A stretch of DNA of 64,000 nt from Harmothoe impar (lineage: Eukaryota > Annelida > Polychaeta > Phyllodocida > Polynoidae), in assembly GCA_947462335.1 (NCBI GenBank), contig OX381704.1, positions 26,497,955 to 26,561,954 of the forward strand. Direction: 5' to 3'. The translations under genes and the position numbers were made by a program. The first letter of the stretch is position 1; the number at the start of each line of letters is the position of its first letter. The notes beneath the pieces are model-generated. The model saw only the letters and a program-made list of their open reading frames with translations, did no database searches and was not told where the DNA came from. Shown here piece by piece: positions 46,400 through 60,069 of this stretch.

Positions 46400-49300
46400 G
46401 CGTGTGACATGAATGAGCAACCCTATTCAACATTTCAACTCAAGTCAACTGGGCCACCTTTGGTACATTGCACATTGAGAAGCCGGACAGAGCATGTTAG
46501 ATTCCACTGTACTTTTTAGATTATTTTATCGTTTGTTTCCCTCATGAATGGATGCATCAATAGCTGCACTTTTGTTTGATGTTTCCCATTAAAATACAGA
46601 GGATCCAAACTTTTTATCAGATTGGTTCAATAAATTCCATCATGATTTCGTGTTCCTTTACCAAGAAAATGCATCTGATTAGCTTCATCATATTCCCAAG
46701 AGACAGGTACATCTAGAACCACAATTCTCAAACATGAAGGGTTTAGTGCATCAGCAGAGACAGTTGCAGAGATAATATTATACATGAATACATGTTCAAG
46801 TGTCCCATTCCCTCAGCAATGGATTCAACAAAATCGTCCTTGAAGCAATTAATCTAATAATAAAGTTTATGTATTCCACAACATGTAGTGTTTTGTTCTC
46901 CCATGCATATACTTCTGGCGGCTGTTACAACACGCAACGTAAAAACATAGTGCAAAAAGAGGGCGTTACAAAGCTATTTTTTAACGTTATTTTTCAATGG
47001 GTGTTACAAAACAAAATTTACGTTACAGATTTTCTTTTTACGTTATGTGGAGCTCTTTTTAATGTTATTGACTTTTTTTAAATGTTGGTAAGTTAAGCAT
47101 AGTGCAAAATGATTAGGCATTATTTAAAATAACAAAATGTTAAAACCTTGGTGAATGATTTGATTCAGAATGTGGACGTTATATGAGCCTACCCAGGGCT
47201 ACAACTTGAAATATGAATGAATTATAAAGAAATGAGACACTGAAACCCAGTTTATAATGCAGAAATAATTAAGTGTTATAGTAAGAGAGATTTTAATGAT
47301 ATAACAAAGAGCCAATAAGGGGGATGTGTGTGTTTGTCACTGAGGACAAAGCAACTTGAGTATATTAGAAGAGACCACCAGCAAGGCTATACTCACCTAT
47401 ACACTGAAAATCCATAGGTTGAAAGGATTAGTCAGTACAGGCTATCCTAGGTTCGTCATATATGTGTGTTAGTCACAATGTCTCAATGGCAAAGTTATAT
47501 TCAAAAATGACTGAGGGGGTCAGTCAGTAGTGGCTTACCAAGGTTCATCATTGGTAGGTTGTATTTGTATACCACTAGTTGGTGCCACCTGTAAGATACT
47601 ATGATCACCACTCAGTGGCTCCCCCTGGAAATTAAAAGACTAAGGTGGGTTGGTCAGTACTGACCAACCTGACAATAATAATTTACCTAGATTGGTCGTA
47701 TAGGGAGCCAAAATATGACTAACTAGTTTAGGTACTAGTGACTGAGAGATTAGGCGTATAAGGAGCCTAGGAATATCAGTGTAGTTCCAACTTCCCTCGC
47801 CTGGGGTCAGGGTGGTAGTGTGGGAGGGACACGGTGAGACAGTGGCCGATTATGGATCTACGTCGGGGGAAGGGGTTCGAGCGACACTTACATAAACATT
47901 TCTGAGCTAAATCATAAGTACATTGCATTACAAAATAATTAGATGAAATTTCATTAGGTCTACAAGCAACAATTGAAATCGATTACACTAAGCAATAGTT
48001 ACACATGAAACCTGTAATTCCTCCCTCAGTCTAAAGACAGGGCAATCTAACTCTGAAAAAATGGAAGCGAACATGATTACAGCTTAGCACAGTTCCCTCT
48101 CTATCCCATCATTCAGTTGGCCTATTATATGGAAGTTAGATGGTAATGTTATCGGTTAGGGGGATGCGTGTATACTTTTTTTCGATACATTGAACGGCTA
48201 ACCTAGGCTTGCTTTATTTGTAATGTTGGTCCAAAGGGCCATATAGTGGTTTAACTACATGGCATTATACAGACACGACCTGCATTGATGAGTGACTCCT
48301 ATGTTGGGGAATGTCTTAACCCTTATTAACTTCCAAAGTCTGCGTCTACATTCCAGTTAATGAGCAGCACTGTGCGTGTATGTACCGGATTTACTTAAAG
48401 TGTCATAATCACCGAGCGTATCCAACTCACAGTTCTAGTACTGTTCTAGTCTGCTATGTGGTAAGTGCGAGTGCTGAGAAGGGCTAGATCATATAGAATT
48501 GGAAAATGAAAAGAAAAATGGGGAGTCCCGAGCTACTTTTTAAGTTACAGAATTTTGAAAAATTAATGTATTTTCATTTTTCACAAAAATATAGAAAAAA
48601 ATGTGAAAACTTCCATGATTTTTTTTCATATCAACAATTATGCACAGAAATGTAAAACTTCACATGTGAAACGCCTATATGTTCCACTTTACTGCAAAAA
48701 TAATTTTACAGTTGTATGCAATGGCATTCTGGGCAAAAATATGATGTTTCCGGAAAGAATAGGAACAAATTTTCATTATTTTGTAGCTTGATTAGCTAAA
48801 AATAGTATTCAAAGTTAACAGAATTTTTTTTAACTCTCTCAAAAAATAGTTAAGATCATTTGCTAACATATAGAAGTGCTTTTGATAGGGGGTCCCGGGC
48901 ATATTTTTAGGTTTTTTGGCCTTTGAAGTTAAAAAATAGTGCAAAAATCGTCAAAATCTTATATTTAATGCCTAAAATGTTGGGTAAAATGGCAAGAATC
49001 AGGGTATAAAATGGTTGTTCTTCATACCTTTGGTTACTTCAAGCAATGTAATGGCATTTATGTCAATCTAGATAATGATTTATTGATTGATAATTCCAAT
49101 TTTTGAGCTTATGTCAAAAATAGCAAATATTATTGGCTACAAATATATTAAATATTCAAAGTCCAATATAAAGCTCAATTTTTCTCAAAATCGTCTAATT
49201 TTTGGGTATTGCTTAGTCAGCATATATATGTACCCAGTGATTAAATATCAGCTCATTCTAAGCCATATAAGCTATATGCGCAGATACCTGCGCAGTGTGT

Positions 49301-51070
49301 CCATATTCAAGAGGTAGCGACCCACCTTAAGTGGAAACAAAGGAGGCTTGCATAGCTGGAAAATGTCTACATTCCGACATTGTCTCCACCTGGTAGAAGA
49401 AAACTTCACAAAGTTGGTGCAGGCTAACACGTAATGCCGACTTTGGGCGATACCCCAGCAGCCACCATTTCCTTCAGTTTTGTGAGCTGGAGTCCTACGC
49501 AAAATGATTGATATTGAACTGATAAATTCTAACTAGATTACTCATAACATTCACGTATGAAGGTCATACTGAAAAGACTGAAATCTATATTGAAATACAT
49601 TTTTGCTTCCCAATCTGACTTTGGTGGTTTGAAATAGCAGCTGCGGGTTTATTTGATAATATTCCTATTAAACATTGAATCTGCAGGTAAATTTGAGAGT
49701 CCCATCAATGCAGAAAGGTTTCAAAGAGATACATCTGATCTACATGTACTTAAACCCATATTGTAATAGTGAAGAAGTACCCATGTATAATTTCTGTCCC
49801 AACCCTTACGAAATGTTTGCCCCTGACCATGTACCGATGATGGAATGTTTACGGTTTGTTTCAAAATACCATAATCGGTTTAAATTGAGATCCAGACAAC
49901 CCAATGCAAAAAGAATTAAAAAGAAATAATATATTTGCGGTCCTTTGATTATTGAGATGAATCTAATTCTTTAAAAGATCGTTGAATGACACTGATCAAT
50001 TACGAGCAATTAATACTACGACTATAAAACAAAACAAATTAATATTAAACATTTATAAGGTCGGACAGCCACCGTTCTCTCCCACGGCATTATGTCACTC
50101 TCTGGGCTCTATGTTACATAAGTGTAGACATAATCGTGCCCGGCAATTGCCCCTATGAGGGACGAATCTGTTAATTCATGTAAGGGGAGGGGTTCGGTGG
50201 ATTTTCTTACGATGAAATTGTTGACTCTTCCCCCAGTGATAAGCATTATAATAATCAATGTCGCCCCCCCCCCCCCCCCAAAAAAAAAAAACCAGAAAAA
50301 AACCCAGAGAAGAAGTATTGATTTTGACACATAGCCGGCCTCCCAAAAAGTCGGTGGAATAATAATTATGTAAGCATGATAAGCAAGTGGTCTTTGTTTA
50401 TAGTGTTAACCCCAGCCCTTCTTGTTGATTTATATCATTCCACCGCCGCTCCCCATAAACTGTGGCATCCCCCTGCCACCCAGCTTGCAATAAATGACTT
50501 GTCCCTAACACTATTGTCCCTATCAGTAGTTACGATCGTGTACAATCTCCTACTTATGACGAGTTGGTGTGATAATGCAATAAAGTGGCTGCCTATATGA
50601 GGGTCAAAGGACGCGTTATGAAACACCTGAGATAAGTTCATGAACACTTGCCTCAATCCCTGGCATAGTAACGGCATAGACTAACTGGGGGTAAACAAAC
50701 TGTAAGAGGTAACGCCTATTTTTCAATGTTTACAGGATTGTGAAATATTCATCAACACTACAGAATGTTAGAGTTCTAATACATGGACAAAAAGATTTTC
50801 TTAAATCCTCAAAAATACAAAGCTCTAAGGTGACATAAAGATATTGCATCTATCTATATATTATATATGAGGATCCCACGTATAATTATCTCAGAGTGTC
50901 TAGTACCGCGACATTAACGTCTCCCTGCAAACAAGACCTCAGGCAGATCTCGTGCGGTTCTTGAGTCACAACTCTGGATCCCTGCAAGAATTGTGCATGT
51001 ATCTGGCACGAGAATATGTGAACAGCTTTTGACTGTGTCATATTCTGTGGATTTCCATGTTATTTATGTC
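46400..51070. other. Gene-free, AT-rich stretch
   Basis: No supported gene on either strand. A segment at 46930-47060 has several 'aacgtta' words like the short MITE family but no clear ends. 47380-47720 holds loose repeats around 'gtcagta' and 'ttcgtcatat'. 48500-49000 is A/T-rich low complexity. A C-run followed by an A-run lies at 50264-50292. Confidence 0.5.
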
Positions 51071-51072
51071 AA

Positions 51073-51484
51073 ACAGAACTTGGGAATTGAACGTTCGCAA
51101 TTGGGTAGAATCCAGCTAGGTCACAATGACACAAGAAAGGCACGAGATATTTCCAAGAATTGTGAACATGTCCTCATTACAATCAGAACTTGGGAATTGA
51201 ACGTTCGCAACTGGGAAGAATCCGGATAGGTCACAATGACACAAGAAAGGCACAGGAATTCGCAACCGGGTAGAATTCTACCCAATTCTACCCAATTGCG
51301 AACATTCAATTCCCAAGTTCTGATTATGATAAGGATATGTTCACAATTCTTGGGAATATCTTATGCCTTTGTGACCTGCCCGGATTCTACTCAGTTGTGA
51401 AGTTTAATTCCTGTGCCTTTCTTGTGTCATTGTGACCTACCCAGATTCTACCAAGTTGCGAATGTTCAATTCCCAAGTTCTGTT
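51073..51484. mobile_element. Foldback element with two direct and two inverted arm copies
   Basis: Left: 'acagaacttgggaattgaac' at 51074 and a second copy at 51185, each followed by 'aggtcacaatgacacaagaa' and 'aggcac'. Right: the inverse ('gtgcctttcttgtgtcattg' then 'tcaattcccaagttctg') ending at 51482, plus another inverted copy at 51286-51325. The whole ~410 bp can fold on itself. No coding capacity. Confidence 0.88.
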
Positions 51485-51907
51485 TGGCGGGCTGTCACCT
51501 CTCGTTGGCTTTAAACTATGTTGTATCTTATCGTATCGTACGATTGAATTACTTGCATCTATTCACAATAATATTCAAGACGGAATATTAAAGAGCTATA
51601 TGCGTGGCATGATATATGACATAATATAATGCTAAATCTGCATTGGGCTTGATAACGTTTTTTTGTTTGTTTTATCATTCCTCACTAGTTTACAGACATA
51701 GCAAGGATTTGTGGATTTATTGAGATCATAGCGAGAATGTTGTGGTCAGTTTATAAAATCCTCACACAGACAACCATGTTATGTAAACATACATTCCAAA
51801 AAGAGATGCAGATATCAGAGATGAGGTAAGCCCACTCTATTGTCTGGCATACAATCTCAACTACCGGTTATGCCATGGTGGTAGCATGCAGGACAGGCAT
51901 GATAGTT

Positions 51908-52180
51908 CAGTACTTGGCAGTCTGCCACACACACACCTCCCTCACACCCCTCCCTCAAACACATACCCCTTCCTCACACACACACCCTCCCTCACACACA
52001 CACCCCTCCCTCACACATACACACCTCTCCCTCACTTACACACACCCTCCCTCACACCCCTCCCTCACACCCCCACACACATCCCTCACACTCCTCCCTC
52101 ACACACACACACACCTTTACAGACACACACACACACGCACACACACACACACACACCTCACTGACACACACACATACACC
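51908..52180. repeat. CA/CT-rich simple-repeat region
   Basis: 'ctccctcacac' units grading into (ca)n, including a long (ca) run at 52120-52160. Proline/threonine/serine-rich reading frames here are compositional. Confidence 0.9.
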
Positions 52181-52199
52181 CCTGCACCAATCAGCATCC

Positions 52200-53870
52200 A
52201 GCCCTGCTAGTACAATGTACGTGGACCTGTACATACCTGTGTCTACATTATGCTGTATTCCTTTATCCGTTATCTTCATAATGCTGTTGTCAATGAGTTA
52301 ATCCGTATTCAAATCCGGGTCAGCCCAGAGGGCCATAAATACATTTGCAGTATGATGTGTAGCTATCTAAATCATTCTATATAATATTTAATATTATAAT
52401 ATCTTTAAAGTAAATAAATCATAATTATAGTGTACTTTTCAAATTTAACCATTAACATAGACACATGTGTCCATGTAATTTCAATTAGTTCATTGGGGTT
52501 TGTTCAAATACGCTAACATTTAGATCTATAACATATCAAAGGTATTCCCTTGCAGTCATTAAAGTTAGTATATCCAATGGTAGAGGCTAAAAAATAAATT
52601 TTCCTTAGATATGAGTCAGATGTTCATAATGATCATACTTGATTCGCTGCATGTGGTTTTTATTCTCAGTCCCTTTATAAATGCTTTTATTTGGATATAA
52701 TACTCCAATCTATTGCCATGGTGCACATTTCGAAGGACATTAATCTGCATCCATTTAAATACACTAGAACAGGCTTGTATGTGGGTATCATGGTACCCCT
52801 TCCTTACACCATTACAGCCATTGGATACCATATGGCATATGGCAATCTACCACCATTTAAGGATGTATTGGCAAAGTGTATGTAACAACTTTAAGTAGGA
52901 TTCACAAAATATAATTTAAACATAAACAAGTGAGAGTAGCAACTGTCACATTTTCGCCAAAACTTCTCCCTGAGTCAGGTATTTCAAAGGGAATCGAGCG
53001 AAGCTGAATTATATTTCCACCAATCTGGATTATCTAATTGCAAGTATAGTCATTTGGAATCATAATGGATTCTGGGGCTTAGCCAATTAATACAAGTTCA
53101 CCCTAACCCACCCCCCTATAGGACAATGGACTATTTGCAACATACCTCCTTGACTAATGGCACGTTCTGCACCTCACGGCATAGAGAAGCTGCAAGTTAC
53201 ATGTCCCACCATGTCTGTGAATCATGGTCCACTGTTTGTAAACATTACTTGAGGATAGATCCATACATCTGGAGCCTTAAATTATTATGATGTACACAGG
53301 GCCTGAATGTACTGCAGGCATATAGAGTGTAACAATGTGCCATGTTACATGAATATGGCTGTAAATGGAAGCAGCCATGGTCATAAATACTGAGAGGGTA
53401 GGAGATAACAACACCATGCCAACCATGCCATACCTAAGAGCCGTGAAGGGGGCAGAAACTAGGCCTTATACATTGTTGAATAAACTTCTGAAAATCAATA
53501 TCATACTGACAGAGTGTATACAACATGGAGTGTCACGATTGTGCGCTTCAATTGATTAGAATTTGTGCCAAATTTGTTATCTATCTGTTGAATGGGATTG
53601 TTCTGTTCATCAATGGGTAACTCTTCAGATGAACCTTAAAGGTCAAGTGCTCCTTCATTGTATACTTCGCCCCATTAGCTAGGAAGTCTCACATTTCAGT
53701 GACTGGTCCGTGGAACCAGAGCTATTTCTTTGTCACATCCTGATGCTTCAATAGACAGATTTTTTGGCAATTCTTTTCGCCTTAGTGGAGAAGGGGGAAA
53801 CGGGTTGATACCCCGGTTAGGACTTAACCCAAAGGAGTTACAAGCGGAGCACAAAGAAGTTGCATTTTAC
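52200..53870. other. Gene-free stretch upstream of the SLC5 gene
   Basis: No promoter element is clearly recognisable. A short open frame at 52691-52885 is not supported by splice sites, codon bias or a known motif. Confidence 0.5.
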
Positions 53871-53878
53871 CCTCCAAC

Positions 53879-56800
53879 ATGGCCGACGAATATACTATTA
53901 GTGCGGTGGACATTGTCATCATTGTCCTCTATTTCGTCCTTGTCATGGCAGTTGGACTATTTGTGAGTAGAACTATCCCAATATTATTAGGCAATTACAT
54001 AAAACTATTTTGTGAAGTTATTCCAACATAATTGTATTCATGAGTAATGAAGAAATAACCATTACTACAATGTTATATTATCACAGGCAACATTCCGTGC
54101 ACAGAGAGGCAGTACTCAGGGATTTTTCTTGGCAGGAAAATCGATGACCTTTCTTCCAGTAAGTAATTATCTATCATTGGTAATTTTTTTAGCCTGTATG
54201 AGAGGTATATACTTCGGTACCAATTAGAGAATTTTATATAATACTGGTTACAAAATGTCTCCGGATATTGCTGACCCTGGGGGGGGGGGACACCAAGATC
54301 CACTGCATGAAAAGTATGAGATCAAAATTTGAAGGATATCTACAACAAAAGGCCACTATATCGAGGACTGACACATTGGAAGATAGTACTGGACGAGAGA
54401 TAGTACTGGACAAATTCCTGAAGGCAGTTAAAGTTGCTTTGTAACGTAGTTGGATTTGGATACTTGTATATATAGCGATGCACAAAGCTCATAAATTCTA
54501 TATGGATCTTATGCCTACTCGCCTTTCCCCTATCTGAGCCTTCTGACTGTGGCTCCTAGAATATTGTAAAACGTTCTTCCAAGTAACAACAGCGTAACAT
54601 AATATTTCTCTACGTCTCCTTATTGTGGCAAAGCGTTATATAATGTAAAAACGTTATTTTGACGTAAAATAACATATTTTTATTTGCTGGGTTTATTTTA
54701 AGATTGCTTTGTCAAAGAAAAGACTGTATTTAACTCTACCCAATACCCAACTTTAATAGACCCAAGATTCTCATCTGCACAACTGCCTTAAGTGGCAATC
54801 CAGTTGTTGAGTATATGTACAGACAAAGTCGTTCCTCTGGTTTTCTTGGTGCCATGCATGATAGCCACAATTTTAAATGCATTCTCTCTTGCTTTGCAGA
54901 TTGCTGGGTCAATTTTTGCCACTAATATTGGAGCTCCTTCCTTTGTTGGTTTAGCGGGGTCGGCTGCAGCCAATGGATTTGCTCCAATTATGTTTGAGTG
55001 GCATGTGAGTCTATCTTAGCATGAATGCTAAATTTCTGCATCCCTGGAAAAAAGTGTTGATTGGTCAGCGATGGGTTACATGTTTACCTGTAATTTTACT
55101 ATGTGTATACTCACATTTAATTATCTTTATATTTTGTAAGTATCGAGTTAGCCTGTCACATAGCATTATACATGCATCAATATATTAGTAAGATTTTTGA
55201 GATATGGTCGTTGTTATTCTTGCTGCCACATCGTGTCAAACTTAACTAAAGTTATTCTATTCTTTCATACCTGTAGGCCACATATTGTTTGATTCTGCTG
55301 GGATGGCTTTTTGTCCCTATCTACATTTCATCAGGGGTAAGTCTATGGCGCACCATTTTGACTGAGGCCATTTTTGAAATCTCGTACACATTAACAGTCG
55401 GTCTTGAAAACTGTTATTTGGGCAATAACTACAGGCACAAGTATTAAATTGGAATCTAACTGCTGGTGCTGACATAGGGCAGCAGCATGTGTGCATGGGT
55501 GCTGCCCTCAATTAAGGTTAAGGGGTAAACAATTATACTTATCAGACACGTAAGTAATAAAAATTATATAGAAATAGTGTAATATTGCTTTATAAATCTT
55601 ACACAGGGGTATATCGGGTACTTGGAAGCAGTATCCAATTGATATGCGTATTTGTTCGCAGCCCACAAGCATCACTTGATTCAATAAATGGTACCTAGAT
55701 ATCATAATTCTATGTCTTTTCAATGCAGTCATTTACTATGCCGGAGTATATGAAGAAAAGATATGGAGGACGTCGGCTCCGGGTTTACTATGCAATGGTT
55801 CAGTTGTTACTGGCCATTTTAACTGGAATCTCTGTAAGTATGCATGTGGTTATATTAGCAGATTCTGATCATAATTAGTGCATCATGATGCTATCTTTTA
55901 AATATTCTATTATCGCCCATTGTCCGCAATATACATGCATCTAAATCCTTACATTTTAAAAACAAATACATGTTTAAAATACATTAGTAAATGGTATTCA
56001 TATAAAGATGTCAATATGATTACATTTTCACAGGGAGAACTCTATGCTGGAGCACTTTTCATCAAACAAATCCTGGGATGGGATGTGTACCTGTCCACAG
56101 TCATGATTCTTGTTATTACTGCAGTCTACACAATAGGAGGTAGGTTTAAATTCAGACTAGAATGCAATTTATTCATAAATAGTACAAGTGTATTTACACC
56201 TATTGCATATTTCACAGGGTAAATCCTAATGATTGACCTAAATTGAATCGATGATAATGATAATAGAATTCAGGTATTCTGATCCATTTGTTCATAACAT
56301 AATTATTAGAATTTGACCAAAATGAGGCATTACCTAGACACAAATGTACAAACTATCCAACCATTTACATCTGCATATCTTGATTCTTTGGACAGGCGGT
56401 CTGGCAGCTGTTATTTATACTGATACTCTACAAGCAGTGATCCTCATCATTGGAGCCCTTATCGTCACTGGATTATGTAAGACCATTGTATGGGTAATGC
56501 CACAGTCTAAGACTAAGATGTGCAATGGCTCATTAGTATAACTGAATATCATTAGACTGAAGCTTAATGAATATAGGTTGTGTGGAATGACATTTTAATG
56601 AGCCCTGGAAAGCCATTAAGTTTGCACTTTTGAGTTTTGGGACTGTAATGTACACATCACATCTGTATCCTTGTCATAGACATTCACAGGAGTTTAACTC
56701 TTCCCTACTTCTCATATCACAGCTATGGACAAGGTTGGTGGCTATGAGGCCATGGTAACTCGGTTCAAGGATTCAGCTGCTAATACAACGTACCTCACTC

Positions 56801-59800
56801 AGGCCAACTACGGCAATCTCTCCTGTGGCTTTCCTCCCGAAAAACCTTTCAGCATATTCCAGGAAGCGGACTCTGAAACCTACCCTTGGCCTGGTCTTGT
56901 CTTTGGACTCACACTTCTTGCCACCTATTTCTGGTGCACTAACCAGGTAGGTTTTCCTCTTTGCACCATGGTGGTGATAATTCAAATTTACAATATGAAT
57001 CATATTCAACGCATGCAGGTGGATACACCTATAAATATGTGCTCTTGGAATTTGTCCTACACAATGATAATCACATGAGGATTTCCAGACATGAAGCAGA
57101 CTGATGTAGAGAAGCAATTATATTAGAGCATTTATTGAGTGTATACAAAGGTATCTTCACTGGACAAGCCTTATGATTTTGTTTTGTTATGATGTCCTTC
57201 AGGTTATAGTTCAGAGGAACCTTGCTGCAAAGAATGTGTCCCACAGTAAAGCTGCCTGTGTGGTAGCATCCTATCTGAAGTTCCTACCTTTCTTCCTATT
57301 TGTTTGGCCAGGCATGATCAGCAGAGTACTCTTCCCAGGTATGATAGAACAAGTATTGCAATTTTGAATGCAGAAAGTTTGACTTTCATAACATGGAGTA
57401 TTACAACAATATGATCTGAATTATTTTACAGTCTTGGAATTTACCCGAATCATAATCTTTTGTGGCTGCTCTGTGAGGGACAATGTTTATTACAGACCAG
57501 TGTGTACAATTGAGAAAGTCATGTTAGATAAGTACAATTGCCCTGGCTGTATTTTCTGTATTTGTTAGATCCATTTAGTATCTCAATGTATTTCTTCTGT
57601 GACAGAGGAAATCGCCTGCACTGACCCAGATGTCTGCTTCAGTGTGTGTGAAAACAGAAATGGATGCACCAACATTGCATACCCAATATTGGTACTTAGG
57701 ATACTTCCTGATGGTAAGTTTATCTGAGATAGGTATTCACAAAGCTAACCATTATTTGGCAATTTGAAAGTTACCAAAAGATATGTATTCCATCATCCTT
57801 AAAAGCAAAGGTTCATAAAAGTAGAAAATGTTTCATCAGAATCTTGAGCCTCTGGTGAAATGTTGTGATACCTTTAAATGACTCAACATAATAAATGGAC
57901 TACTTTAATCTTCTCTAATCTTCTCTAGGAATAAGAGGTCTGATGTTAGCTGCACTGTTGGCTGCCCTGATGAGCTCCCTGACATCACAGTTCAACAGCA
58001 CCAGCTCGATGTTCACCATGGATATCTGGACATTCTTCAGGCCTGCTGTGAGAATTCTTCAGTGGCAATCTTTGAGATACAATTAATACAATAACTCATA
58101 GTGTTATTAGAGGAACCTTATGCAATAATCTGTATTAGTCGTGCTTAATTTGCCTCATGAATATTGGAAACTGAGGAGAAAGTAATACAGGGTATAAAGA
58201 ACACCAGGTGTCTGTTTTACAAAGTTCAGTTGGACATCAGACATTTATACTCTTAGAGATACTATGTTGGGATAAACCTTTCCTCTCCTCAGAAACTGAA
58301 ATGACACTCAATATATACCTATTTGCAATTGCAGGCTAGGGAAAAAGAGGTGGTTATTGTGGGCCGTGTATTTGGCTTGGTCATGATCTGCCTCAGTATT
58401 GCATGGCTGCCCATCCTGCAGCTCATCCAGGGATCTCAACTCTGGGACTACCTACAGGCCATATCAGCCTACATCACGCCTCCATGGGTTGTCGTATTTA
58501 TACTGGGAATGTTTTGGAAAAGGACCACAGAAGAGGTAGGCAACATTTTCACACCATGTCTTATTAATAGCAAATGAGATCATATTTCTTCCTACTATGA
58601 TTATAGTACAGTATCGCCCTTGTGGTTGTGTGCAAGGTTCCTGATTTCTCCCACATAATAGTAAGAGATCTAAGGCAACTCATTGACTAAAAATGATTCA
58701 GTGAAACTTTAAAATCATTTTATGAATGACCTGTATGTTTTACAGGGTGCCTTCTGGGGTCTGATGGCTGGACTGGTTACTGGTGTATGCCGTATGGGCA
58801 TCCACTTTGCCTACCCAACCCCAACCTGTGGTGGTGGTGAGGCTGAGACCAGACCTGAAGTCTTCACCAAGGTGCACTACCTGCATTTTGCCATACTTCT
58901 TGCGGGTGTGACACTGATTGTCACTGTAGTAGTCACTTTCATCACAACACCTAGAAAGCCTGAACAGGTATGTGCTGCCTCTATTTGGTTATCATGTTTA
59001 ACCCTTTAAGGACGGATGTCGCTAAAAGATTACATTTGTCGCCATGATGCACCAATGCATTAAAGTGTAATTATTTCCTTGATTCAAATATATTTATGAG
59101 GATTAATGGGTTATTAATTTCTAGAAGTGAATTAAAAATGATTTCGTCATCCCTTGGGAAGAGTGCTAGGCCTGTAGATATGACCATTATGAGTTAAGAT
59201 CAAATGAGATGGCAGTTCAACATCACAGTTTAGACAAAAATCTCATATTGCATGGCATAATTATCACAAAAAGCTCATATCTATTTCCATTTCCTTGTGC
59301 TAAGCTACGGAAGGTAACTTGGTGGACACGGAAGGCTGAGCAGGAACCTGAACTTACTGATGATGAGGACGACGAGGAAGTAGAACGTAAACGTCAAGTG
59401 GAACAGGATGCATATATAGATCCTTCTGGTAAGTGGCTAATGTTACTAATGATAGCGCTACTTACACTTTAGCTAACAATGCTAGGTTTAAATTCTTATC
59501 ATGTTTAAGTAAATCTTGGTGACGAACCGTTATTTCAGTTGGGCAAGAATATGACAATTTAGTGTTTATTTTTGAACAGCTATCCATGTACATATCTACA
59601 GTAGGCTGTTATTATTTCTATAGAAAATTCTTTGAAGACACCTGACTCCAATAAAGTCCTTTGAAGGTACCTAACATAAATAAAATGTGTTTTTCCCCAC
59701 GAATTTTTTCAGAATTATCAAGGGCCAAGAACTGTTATAACGCAGCGTGTGGATTTAACAACCCACCTGCCCCAAAGATGACCAAAGAGCAGTTGGCTGA

Positions 59801-59915
59801 GATACAACGAAATCTGACAACAATCGACGAGGACCCGTTCTGGGAGAAGATCTGTGATGTGAATGCAATCGTAGCAGTAGCCATTACCTGTCTCTGCATA
59901 GGTTTCTATGCTTAG
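53879..59915 (+). CDS. Sodium/solute cotransporter, SLC5 (SGLT-like) family, complete, 15 exons
   Basis: Exons: 53879-53962, 54087-54158, 54900-55004, 55277-55336, 55729-55833, 56034-56139, 56396-56476, 56723-56946, 57203-57338, 57606-57713, 57929-58047, 58335-58535, 58746-58967, 59305-59428, 59713-59915. All join in phase to 649 residues, close to the usual 650-680. The ATG has A at -3. Family hallmarks: [54 protein letters not shown] and a final hydrophobic helix. Against human SGLT1 from memory: N78, E102, K321, Q457 and D204 are kept (N61, E85, K289, Q441, D187); H83 is S66; D161 is E144. Na2-site positions A59, I62, S376 and S377 are kept. A plasma-membrane Na+-coupled sugar or polyol symporter is likely; the exact substrate cannot be read. 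Confidence 0.96.
54553..54700. mobile_element. Short MITE, aacgttatataacgtt family, copy 3
   Basis: In the second SLC5 intron. 'aaaacgttcttccaagtaac', 'atatttctctacgtctcctta', 'agcgttatataatg', 'gttattttgacgta', ending 'tttgctgggttt', which resembles the inverse of the 'acccagtaaa' start of the other copies. Confidence 0.7.
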
Positions 59916-60061
59916 TAATTTCATTAATATGACATAATGACGTTCTTGGGACGTTTCGCCTTACATTTCTAAAGGAATGCATGTTATTTGTGAATAGTTA
60001 TATGTTTTATAGTTCTAATGTATATACTCTAATATTTTGGACAATGGGCAATGTTTAATGA

Positions 60062-60067
60062 AATAAA
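60062..60067 (+). promoter_or_regulatory. Candidate polyadenylation signal of the SLC5 gene
   Basis: AATAAA 147 bases after the SLC5 stop codon, in AT-rich 3' sequence. Confidence 0.6.
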
Positions 60068-60069
60068 AT

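Noticed and set aside
49675..49929. 84-residue frame rich in Pro, Met and basic residues
   Set aside because: Looks protein-like at first, but it is AT-rich, lacks family motifs, and has no partner exons. Not supported.
51908..52210. Thr/Pro/Ser/His-rich frames of about 100 residues
   Set aside because: Pure (CA)n/(CT)n simple-repeat translation.
52691..52885. 64-residue frame with a hydrophobic central stretch
   Set aside because: Resembles a small membrane protein, but I cannot match a family and there is no promoter, splice or polyadenylation support.
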